A stretch of 51,517 bases of DNA from an uncultured Bacteroidales bacterium. Lineage in GTDB: Bacteria > Bacteroidota > Bacteroidia > Bacteroidales > UBA11471. The stretch covers positions 1-51,517 of the forward strand of contig CANQAM010000015.1 in the NCBI GenBank assembly GCA_947589325.1. The letters are read 5' to 3'. Within the stretch, counting starts at the first letter, position 1, and the number at the start of each line of letters is the position of its first letter. A model generated the notes under the pieces. That model was given only the letters and a program-made list of their open reading frames with translations, was not told the origin of the DNA and did no database searches. Both the position numbers and the translations under genes were made by a program. This document shows positions 44,417 through 51,517 of this stretch, in pieces.

Positions 44417-45079
44417 TCAGAAAGTGAGGCTTACTACAAGCTGCCACATTTTGTCTTTGCTCGAAAAGTCATCGGCTAAAATAGCGTCCCAACCCTCTTT
44501 CGATGTTTTGGTTATGTTGCCGAGCGGGGTGCGGTAGTTGATGCTTGCCCGCAGATGCTTGAATAAGGCGACGCCTACCATGAAATTGAGACTTACCTGT
44601 TTTTTCCGATTGAAGATGTCTTCGTCGGGAGCGGGATTCTCTTGATCGATAAGCGTATAGAGTTTTTTTCCGAGATTGTCGTTCTTTATGTCGAAAGTGA
44701 AAGAGGGGCCTACACCGGCAAAGATACCGAAAAGTTTGAAAGGTGCGAATGTGTATTTGGCATAAATGGGTATATCGATAGAACGGCGTACATAGTTGGT
44801 TGTCGAACTGTTTTCTCTGTTCTCAAATTTTGTTTTGCGTTGGAGGTAAAGAACGGAGGCATCGACCGAAAATCCCAACGGCAGCGAAAGTTCTCCCATC
44901 GGGCCGATGAAAAATCCCTGATTGTCTTTTACCTTAATATCGGAGGTTAAACCTTTGTAAGAGCTGCCTGTGAAATCCATACCGCCTTTGACACCCCAAT
45001 CCCAATCGATGGCGTGTGCCTGCAAGGCGACGGTGCACAATATTCCTGCTATACAAAGTGCTTTCATGTACTTTTTCAT
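44417..45079 (-). CDS. Outer membrane beta-barrel (porin family) protein
   Basis: About 220 residues from ATG 45079, where a signal peptide starts (MKALCIAGILCTVALQAHA within the first 25 residues). The mature protein has alternating amphipathic strands (WGVKGGMDFTGSSY, GELSLPLGFSVDASVLYLQRKT, IPIYAKYTF, IFAGVGPSFTFD) and ends with an aromatic residue (WQLVVSLTF), as in OMP_b-brl family proteins of 8-10 strands. The frame runs back to 45199 but the promoter at 45156-45163 lies inside that extension. It is transcribed ahead of the DUF4861 gene. Function unknown. Confidence 0.85.
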   Translation of the reverse strand: MKKYMKALCIAGILCTVALQAHAIDWDWGVKGGMDFTGSSYKGLTSDIKVKDNQGFFIGPMGELSLPLGFSVDASVLYLQRKTKFENRENSSTTNYVRRSIDIPIYAKYTFAPFKLFGIFAGVGPSFTFDIKNDNLGKKLYTLIDQENPAPDEDIFNRKKQVSLNFMVGVALFKHLRASINYRTPLGNITKTSKEGWDAILADDFSSKDKMWQLVVSLTF

Positions 45080-45155
45080 ATTCTTTTCTTTTAGTAAAAC
45101 GATGCACAACGTTCCGCCTTGTTTCTCGGAAACCGTTTGTGCCAAAATATTGGTA

Positions 45156-45163
45156 CAAAGATA
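45156..45163 (-). promoter_or_regulatory. -7 element (TATCTTTG) of the beta-barrel gene
   Basis: Minus-strand reading from 45163 to 45156 gives TATCTTTG. The leader to ATG 45079 is about 70 nt. Confidence 0.55.
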
Positions 45164-45235
45164 ATCGACCGGTGTGCAATATTTACACGCCTTATGCAAA
45201 AAATAGTTAATGACCGTTGCCGGATACTTCGGTTG

Positions 45236-46561
<1,326 letters not shown>

Positions 46562-46652
46562 TTACCCCTTTGCCCGATAATTTTCTCGGAAATTGACAAT
46601 ACGGTAAATTTTTAATAAATTCGCAAAATCATATTTTGAAAAAACGTGCGAT

Positions 46653-47372
46653 ATGAAACAGTATGAAGCCGTCATTGCCGCTATGGAGAAAATGGGCGGA
46701 ATAGCCACATTGGGACATTTGTATCAGGAGGTATTCAAAATAGAGAATTGCGATTGGCATACGAAAACGCCTTTTGCCAGCGTCCGACGGATTGTACAGG
46801 AGAACAAGAGTATTTACAAAATCAAGCAGGGACTGTATGCTCTTGTGAAATATCGGGATAAGTTCGAGGCTTTGAACATCGTGCCGCATATCGATGAAAC
46901 GCCCGAAACGGAAGAATTTAATCATTCCTATTATCAGGGACTGTTGCTGGAAATCGGAAATATGAAGAAAATGGAAACATACGTTCCGGCACAGGATAAG
47001 AATCGGATTTTTATCGGCAAGAAGCTGGGCGATATTGCTACGACGACGGAAATGAAGAATTTTTCTTACCCTGCATTGGTAAATCGTGCCAAAAGTATCG
47101 ATGTGATTTGGTTTAACGGGAGAGGTATGTTGTCTTCTGTTTTTGAAGTGGAACACTCGACCGACATACAAAATTCTTTGTTGAAATTCTGTGATTTGCA
47201 AGATTTCTATACCGGCTTTTACATCGTGGCGTCCGAAAAGAGGAAGGCGGAGTTTTTGAAGAAGTTGAGCTTTTCTGCATTTTCGGAAATAAAAAACAGA
47301 GTCCGTTTCATGGACTATGGAAATGTGGCGGACTTGCATACGAAACTTTCCGAGTTGATTTCCGTTTCGTAA
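46653..47372 (+). CDS. HARE-HTH-like protein with nuclease-like C-terminal domain, function unknown
   Basis: A 239-residue protein. Residues about 1-70 look like a HARE-HTH winged helix (AVIAAMEKMGGIATLGHLYQ, TPFASVRRIVQ, YKIKQGLYAL), a domain found in restriction-linked proteins. The C-terminal half has IDVIWFNGRG then VFEVEHSTDIQNSLLKFCDL and FYIVASEKRKAEFLKKL, a pattern seen in restriction-endonuclease-like proteins. ExE stands in place of the usual ExK of PD-(D/E)xK. No methylase is adjacent. It lies between convergent or divergent housekeeping genes (eno, pckA), so it looks like a single-gene insertion. The nuclease role is inference. Confidence 0.78.
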   Translation: MKQYEAVIAAMEKMGGIATLGHLYQEVFKIENCDWHTKTPFASVRRIVQENKSIYKIKQGLYALVKYRDKFEALNIVPHIDETPETEEFNHSYYQGLLLEIGNMKKMETYVPAQDKNRIFIGKKLGDIATTTEMKNFSYPALVNRAKSIDVIWFNGRGMLSSVFEVEHSTDIQNSLLKFCDLQDFYTGFYIVASEKRKAEFLKKLSFSAFSEIKNRVRFMDYGNVADLHTKLSELISVS

Positions 47373-47388
47373 ATTCTTATTTAATAAA

Positions 47389-47424
47389 AAACGCGGGGTG
47401 CTGTTGCGCCCCGCGTTTCGTATC
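47389..47424. terminator. Bidirectional terminator between the HARE-HTH gene and pckA
   Basis: AAACGCGGGG at 47389-47398 pairs exactly with CCCCGCGTTT at 47409-47418, extended by a G-U and a G-C pair towards the loop. The A-run before and the T's after allow use from both strands. Confidence 0.85.
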
Positions 47425-47439
47425 GAAAGAGGTTTTCGT

Positions 47440-49044
47440 TTAGAGTTTCGGACCGGCAGCCACGAGAGCTTTTCCGGCTTCGTTTCCGGTGAATTTGGCG
47501 AAGTTTTTGATAAAGCGTTCTGCCAAATCTTTGGCTTTAACGTCCCAGTCGGCGGCATTGGCATAAGTGTCGCGCGGGTCGAGAATGTTTTTGTCCACAC
47601 CCGGAAGTTCGGTCGGCACTTTGAAGTCGAAATAGGGAATCGATTTCGTGGCGGCTTTTTCGATGGAACCGTCGAGAATGGCATCGATGATACCGCGCGT
47701 GTCGCGTATCGAGATACGTTTTCCCGTACCGTTCCAGCCGGTGTTCACGAGGTAGGCTTTTGCGCCGGTCTTTTCCATTTTTTTCACCAGTTCTTCGGCG
47801 TATTTGGTGGGGTGCAGCGAAAGGAAAGCTGCGCCGAAGCAAGCCGAGAACGTGGGAGTCGGTTCGGTGATGCCGCGCTCGGTACCAGCCAGTTTTGCGG
47901 TGAAGCCCGAGAGGAAATAGTATTGAGCCTGTTCGGGGGTGAGTATCGAAACGGGAGGCAGTACGCCGAAAGCGTCGGCCGACAGGAAGATCACCTGTTT
48001 GGCGTGCGGACCTTTCGATACCGGTTTCACGATGTTTTCGATGTGGTATATCGGGTACGATACGCGGGTGTTTTCGGTTACGCTCTTGTCGGCGAAATCG
48101 ATTTTGCCGTTGGCATCGACGGTAACGTTTTCGAGCAGGGCGTCGCGTTTGATGGCGTTGTAGATGTCGGGTTCGCTCTCTTTGTCGAGGTTGATGACTT
48201 TGGCGTAGCAGCCGCCCTCGTAGTTGAACACGCCTTCATCGTCCCAGCCGTGTTCGTCGTCGCCGATGAGTTTCCGTTTGGGGTCGGTGGAAAGGGTGGT
48301 TTTGCCCGTTCCGGAGAGTCCGAAGAAGATAGCCGAGCTTTTGCCGTCCATGCTCGTGTTTGCCGAGCAGTGCATCGAGGCGATGCCGCGTAGGGGGTTA
48401 AAGTAGTTCATCATCGAGAACATACCTTTCTTCATCTCGCCGCCGTACCATGTGTTGAGGATTACCTGCTCTTTGGTCGTCAGGTTGAAGACAACGGCGG
48501 TTTCGGAGTTGAGGCCCAGCTCTTTATAGTTTTCTACTTTGGCTTTCGAGGCGTTATATACGATGAAATCGGGTTCGAAGTTTTCGAGTTCCGATTTATC
48601 GGGACGGATAAACATATTGGTTACGAAGTGAGCCTGCCATGCTACTTCCATGATGAAGCGCACTTTCAGGCAGGTGGCTTTATTGGCGCCGCAGTAACCA
48701 TCGACCACGTAGAGTTTTTTGTTCGACAACTCTTTGGTAGCCAGATTTTTCAAGGCTTTCCACGTTTCCGGAGTTACCGGTTTGTTGTCGTTTTTGTAAG
48801 CGTCCGACGTCCACCACACGGTGTTTTTGCTCGTTTCGTCCATGACAAGGAATTTGTCTTTGGGCGAACGACCGGTGTAGATACCCGTCATCACGTTTAC
48901 TGCGCCCAACTCGGTTACCTGACCTTTTTCAAAGCCTTCGAGTCCGGGCTTCGTTTCTTCGGCATAGAGTTGTTCGAACGAAGGATTGTGCAGAATCTCT
49001 TTTACCCCTTCGATGCCGTACTTAGTTAAGTCTAACTTCGTCAT
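47440..49044 (-). CDS. pckA: Phosphoenolpyruvate carboxykinase (ATP)
   Basis: A 534-residue ATP-dependent PEPCK that interconverts oxaloacetate and PEP. In Bacteroidales it runs toward CO2 fixation for succinate fermentation. Motifs: [27 protein letters not shown], the P-loop [18 protein letters not shown], the metal-binding [24 protein letters not shown] and [19 protein letters not shown]. The start is set at ATG 49044 ([13 protein letters not shown]); a GTG at 49050 is less likely. The -7 element TACCTTTG is at 49112-49105. Confidence 0.98.
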   Translation of the reverse strand: MTKLDLTKYGIEGVKEILHNPSFEQLYAEETKPGLEGFEKGQVTELGAVNVMTGIYTGRSPKDKFLVMDETSKNTVWWTSDAYKNDNKPVTPETWKALKNLATKELSNKKLYVVDGYCGANKATCLKVRFIMEVAWQAHFVTNMFIRPDKSELENFEPDFIVYNASKAKVENYKELGLNSETAVVFNLTTKEQVILNTWYGGEMKKGMFSMMNYFNPLRGIASMHCSANTSMDGKSSAIFFGLSGTGKTTLSTDPKRKLIGDDEHGWDDEGVFNYEGGCYAKVINLDKESEPDIYNAIKRDALLENVTVDANGKIDFADKSVTENTRVSYPIYHIENIVKPVSKGPHAKQVIFLSADAFGVLPPVSILTPEQAQYYFLSGFTAKLAGTERGITEPTPTFSACFGAAFLSLHPTKYAEELVKKMEKTGAKAYLVNTGWNGTGKRISIRDTRGIIDAILDGSIEKAATKSIPYFDFKVPTELPGVDKNILDPRDTYANAADWDVKAKDLAERFIKNFAKFTGNEAGKALVAAGPKL

Positions 49045-49104
49045 TTTCACTAAAATTAATTTGACCTATGAAAAATTTTTCGATTTGTTCTACTGAATCG
49101 ACAA

Positions 49105-49112
49105 CAAAGGTA
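49105..49112 (-). promoter_or_regulatory. -7 element (TACCTTTG) of pckA
   Basis: Minus-strand reading from 49112 to 49105 gives TACCTTTG; the leader to ATG 49044 is about 54 nt. Confidence 0.6.
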
Positions 49113-49273
49113 ATACAAATTCTCCTAATAAATTTGCGATTAAGAAAAATTTTCTTTGATGAAATTATTTTTTATGATTCTCCTAATGCTTCTCAGTATG
49201 GAAAAAAGGTCGATAGTGGAGATTGAATAAAGGTTCTCCGTTAGATTATAAAGGATAGATGTTGCTTGAAATC

Positions 49274-49315
49274 GGTCGCCGATGTATGTATTTGCATACG
49301 GCGGCGACCGTTTTC
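49274..49315 (+). terminator. Strong terminator with no gene in front of it
   Basis: CGGTCGCCG at 49274-49282 is exactly complementary to CGGCGACCG at 49303-49311. Inside it GTATG 49285-49289 pairs with CATAC 49296-49300, and TTTT follows. pckA upstream is on the other strand, so no known transcript ends here. A weak -7 match TAAATTTG at 49129-49136 could start a short RNA of about 170 nt. The rest of the 49045-49400 gap holds an 11-bp direct repeat ATTCTCCTAAT (49119 and 49177) and no convincing ORF. Confidence 0.7.
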
Positions 49316-49321
49316 GTGCAT

Positions 49322-49345
49322 TTTTCTTTGCGGATTCAAATAAAA
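49322..49345 (+). repeat. Left copy of a 24-bp direct repeat flanking the ATPase gene
   Basis: TTTTCTTTGCGGATTCAAAT followed by AAAA. It differs at one base from 50947-50970. Its TTTG also serves as the -33 box of the ATPase promoter. Confidence 0.8.
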
Positions 49346-49357
49346 ACACTATCTTTA
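49327..49357 (+). promoter_or_regulatory. Promoter of the DUF234-type ATPase gene
   Basis: TTTG at 49327-49330 and TATCTTTA at 49350-49357, with a 19-nt spacer. The last base of the -7 differs from consensus (A for G). Confidence 0.5.
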
Positions 49358-49400
49358 CGCCTCACAATAAGATGCAGATACAAAAATAGTATGTATTATA

Positions 49401-50867
49401 ATGACAATTATGATGGAAAAGTTTTTCATTGGGCGTGAAAAAGAGTTGCAGCAATTAAAAGATTATATTAGTTCTGACCACTCGGAATTTATTGCCGTGT
49501 ATGGTCGCAGACGTGTCGGCAAGACTTTTCTGATACAGCAGGTTATTGGCAATGACTATGCTTTCTATGTTGCGGGAATGAATAATGTAAGTTTGCGTAT
49601 TCAGTTGAGCAACTTTATGCGGAACATACGAAAAAAAAGTCCCGATGTCCGCTCTGTGAAAACTTGGCTCGACGCGTTTATTGCATTGGAAACCTATATC
49701 GAATCGCTGCCCGAAGGTCGTAAAATTATTTTCATCGACGAAATGCCTTGGCTGGATACACCTCGTTCAAATTTCATCAGCGGGTTGGAACATTTTTGGA
49801 ACTCGTGGGCTTCGTGGCGCAACGATATAAAACTGATTGTATGCGGCAGTGCAACTTCGTGGATAATCAATAACCTTATCAAAAATCGCGGAGGACTCCA
49901 TAATCGCGTTACGCACAAAATTCCACTCAAACCATTTACGCTGAAAGAGTGTCAGATGTATTTCGCAGCACGCGGATTCCGTCTGTCCACGAAGCAGATT
50001 GCCGAGTGCTATATGGTGCTGGGCGGTGTGCCGTTCTATCTGTCGAAGATGAACAAAGGCGAAAGTGTGGCACAGAATATTGACCGATTGTTATTTGCGG
50101 AAGATGGCGAACTGCGCGACGAATTTCAAAGTTTGTATAATTCGCTCTATAAGAACGCGACGAATCATATCAAGATAGTAACCTCGCTTGCGACGAAAGG
50201 CAAAGGTCTGACGCGGCAGGAGATTGTTGCACAAACAAAGATTGCCGATAACGGTAAATTCTCTTTGATGTTGGAAGAGTTGGAGAGTTGCGGATTTATT
50301 CGCAGTTACGAGCCGTTTGTCTCCGATGCGGCACGCGCGCGTCGCAAACGACCGATTGGTCATCACCATACCGACACATTGTATCAACTTGTTGATCACT
50401 TTACGCTGTTCCACTTTCAAATAATGAATAAAGCTGTAGCACACGACCCGAATTATTGGTCGAATAGTCAGAATTCACACGCTTACAGCGTTTGGAGCGG
50501 ATTGTCATTTGAGATGCTGTGTCTGAATCACACCGACCAGATAAAAATGGCGTTGGGGATATCGGGCATCACTTCGAATGTCTTTTCATGGTTCGGCAAG
50601 GGTGAGGGGAAGAAAGCGCAGATAGATATGCTTATCGACCGGGCGGACAAGACAATCAATGTTTGCGAAATGAAATTCTATAACCAACCCTACGCAATGA
50701 CAGCAAAGGACGAAGCCGACATTGAGCGTAAGGTTTCGTCATTTATCAAAGCGACCAAAACCGATAAAAATATTATTGTTACGATGATAACAACCAAAGG
50801 TATCGAGCAGAACGAACATTCGGAGTGTATACAAAAAGAATTGACTCTGGAACAGCTATATTTGTAA
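49401..50867 (+). CDS. AAA-type ATPase with DUF234 nuclease-like C-terminus
   Basis: A 488-residue protein of the archaeal-ATPase family (PF01637 type). N-terminal FFIGREKELQQLKDYI, Walker A in VYGRRRVGKTFLI (near residue 38) and Walker B KIIFIDEMPW (near residue 111), then VCGSATSWI. A winged-helix region (about 280-310) is followed by a DUF234 domain with QIDMLIDRADKTINVCEMKF near 410, resembling the PD-(D/E)xK core (ID...EMK). The family is scattered among prokaryotes, often in mobile regions, and its function is poorly known. ATGs at 49410 or 49413 are also possible. The gene and its promoter are bracketed by 24-bp direct repeats. Confidence 0.88.
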   Translation: MTIMMEKFFIGREKELQQLKDYISSDHSEFIAVYGRRRVGKTFLIQQVIGNDYAFYVAGMNNVSLRIQLSNFMRNIRKKSPDVRSVKTWLDAFIALETYIESLPEGRKIIFIDEMPWLDTPRSNFISGLEHFWNSWASWRNDIKLIVCGSATSWIINNLIKNRGGLHNRVTHKIPLKPFTLKECQMYFAARGFRLSTKQIAECYMVLGGVPFYLSKMNKGESVAQNIDRLLFAEDGELRDEFQSLYNSLYKNATNHIKIVTSLATKGKGLTRQEIVAQTKIADNGKFSLMLEELESCGFIRSYEPFVSDAARARRKRPIGHHHTDTLYQLVDHFTLFHFQIMNKAVAHDPNYWSNSQNSHAYSVWSGLSFEMLCLNHTDQIKMALGISGITSNVFSWFGKGEGKKAQIDMLIDRADKTINVCEMKFYNQPYAMTAKDEADIERKVSSFIKATKTDKNIIVTMITTKGIEQNEHSECIQKELTLEQLYL

Positions 50868-50946
50868 ATGGCAGGCATTTCCCAATATCTGTGTAATCTT
50901 GATATGTTATTATTTTTTGATTATTCTGATCATTTATTAGGGTTAC

Positions 50947-50970
50947 TTTTCTTTACGGATTCAAATAAAA
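50947..50970 (+). repeat. Right copy of the 24-bp direct repeat
   Basis: TTTTCTTTACGGATTCAAAT followed by AAAA; identical to 49322-49345 except for A instead of G at the ninth base. The distance between copies is 1625 bp and includes the whole ATPase gene. Confidence 0.8.
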
Positions 50971-51154
50971 TAGAGGAATTTTTATTCCGATGAAGACGAA
51001 ATCGTCGCTGAAATTCCGGCGCAAAAGAGGAGTGGGGCACGAAAAATTTTCGTACTCCGACTCTCCCTTTTTACTTCCTCGTCGGGTAGCATCGCGGTAC
51101 GGCTATCTCCGTGTTCAGACTATCGGATAGAATCTCTGCCAAACGCTTCGATGT

Positions 51155-51220
51155 CTACTTCATGCCGTTTTTGAACACGTCGCCTATCATTCCGATAAGT
51201 AAAAACCAAAATGCAAACAT
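51155..51220 (-). CDS. Possible 21-residue hydrophobic peptide
   Basis: From ATG 51220 the minus strand encodes MFAFWFLLIGMIGDVFKNGMK then TAG. One short membrane-like segment followed by a basic end resembles type I toxins and small membrane peptides. No clear promoter or ribosome-binding site is visible, and it may be part of a non-coding repeat. Recorded as a weak candidate. Confidence 0.2.
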   Translation of the reverse strand: MFAFWFLLIGMIGDVFKNGMK

Positions 51221-51296
51221 GACTTTTTCGTTTTATTGCGTTATACTTTTTTGTTTGTTCTCTCTTGCTGCATCGACTTTTTTATCGATAAAACGG

Positions 51297-51517
51297 TTAC
51301 TTGTCCGATTTCCGGCGGTTGCAATTGCGGCAGAGCATTTGGCAATTCTCTATGTCGGTCTTGCCGCCCTCGCACCACGGGGTGATGTGGTCGCCCTCCA
51401 TTTCCGTGATGTCGAACTTTTTGCCGCAATGCGGGCAGACGCCTTGCTGCCGTTCATATACCGCCCGTTTGATACTGTCGGGGAATGCCCGCAAGTTGAG
51501 GTGCCTCTCGTCCCGAG
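51297..51517 (-). CDS. HNH endonuclease domain, C-terminal part (cut by window edge)
   Basis: The frame is open to the window end (RDERHLNLRAFPDSIKRAVY), so at least 73 C-terminal residues are seen and the N-terminus lies outside. Zinc/HNH motif: CPHCGKKF, then MEGDHITPWCEGGKTDIENC and LCRNCNRRKSDK, with two CxxC pairs and the catalytic His in GDHITPW. This ending is typical of DUF262 (GmrS/ParB-like)-HNH proteins related to type IV restriction, or of stand-alone HNH nucleases. It is transcribed toward the ATPase gene. A TTG at 51494 is not the likely start. Confidence 0.82.
   Translation of the reverse strand, partial: RDERHLNLRAFPDSIKRAVYERQQGVCPHCGKKFDITEMEGDHITPWCEGGKTDIENCQMLCRNCNRRKSDK

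Larger units (their letters stand above)
50868..51296. other. Gene-poor stretch with inverted repeats and a possible dispersed repeat
   Basis: Holds the right copy of the 24-bp repeat, then a small hairpin GGAAT-TTTT-ATTCC (50975-50988) and a larger interrupted stem, GGAGT 51029-51033 / ACTCC 51054-51058 with ACGAAAA 51039-51045 / TTTTCGT 51047-51053. CCCTTTTT follows. All frames over 50990-51130 are unusually open: a + strand frame of 45 codons from ATG 50990, and a minus-strand frame reading DFVFIGIKIPLFYLNP. I have an unverified memory of such peptides recurring as small hypothetical proteins in Bacteroidales, which would fit a dispersed non-coding repeat. A 21-residue hydrophobic ORF lies at 51155-51220 (minus). 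Confidence 0.45.

Noticed and set aside
49140-49349. 69-codon minus-strand ORF before the ATPase gene
   Set aside because: It passes through the terminator stem and the direct repeat and shows no protein signature.
51241-51429. 62-codon minus-strand ORF overlapping the HNH domain
   Set aside because: It is an alternative frame of the HNH gene; the Cys/His zinc motif is in the other frame.

Overview
The window is a chromosomal segment of a Bacteroidota bacterium, almost certainly order Bacteroidales. The signs are a SusC/SusD pair, BACON-type and BspA-type (LRR_5) surface proteins, a T9SS-like C-terminal domain, a fused SecDF, a XylR-type AraC regulator, and many promoters with the Bacteroidetes -7 element TAnnTTTG (mostly TACCTTTG, TATCTTTG or TATATTTG). 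The genus cannot be fixed from the sequence alone. I found no rRNA, tRNA, CRISPR array or intact insertion sequence.

Left part (1-8.5 kb, + strand): rpsO and a WalJ/YycJ-like metallo-hydrolase, then an accessory cassette. This holds an EFR1-type flavodoxin/ferredoxin with a Tat/lipoprotein leader, an AraC regulator, two hexapeptide acetyltransferases, two flavodoxins with export signals, a collapsed aldo/keto reductase pseudogene, an exported amidohydrolase-ABM fusion and an exported CMD-cupin fusion. A perfect terminator closes it. Most of the products carry N-terminal export signals, so the cassette looks like a redox/electrophile-handling system in the cell envelope. Next comes a 600-bp gene-free stretch with its own promoter and a long rod-like RNA fold (8.65-8.92 kb). 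It is followed by a BspA-type leucine-rich-repeat protein with recently duplicated 138-bp units.

Centre (11-16 kb): an Ig-like lipoprotein and secDF, divergently transcribed. Then 16.2-34.3 kb is a large minus-strand polysaccharide utilisation locus. In transcription order it holds a XylR-type regulator, a CBM9-like protein, tandem hairpins and a promoter with a possible operator, a NagP-like MFS transporter, nagA, nagB, a GH20 hexosaminidase, a lipoprotein of unknown function, SusC, SusD, a surface protein with a duplicated BACON/DUF1566-like module, a long hairpin, a NagX/HGSNAT-like membrane acetyltransferase, an SDR oxidoreductase and uxuA. Together these import and trim a GlcNAc-containing glycan and convert GlcNAc to fructose-6-phosphate. 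uxuA and the SDR suggest that a uronic acid is used with it.

Right part (34.5-49 kb, mostly minus): a TonB-dependent receptor, alaX, fcl and gmd (GDP-L-fucose synthesis), argB, prfB (with a clear programmed +1 frameshift), a long-chain acyl-CoA ligase, a DUF4861 protein, a beta-barrel protein, eno and pckA. Three genes near the right end are possible nucleic-acid-acting or mobile accessory functions: a HARE-HTH-like protein with a nuclease-like C-terminus, a DUF234-type ATPase bracketed by 24-bp direct repeats, and an HNH domain cut by the window edge.
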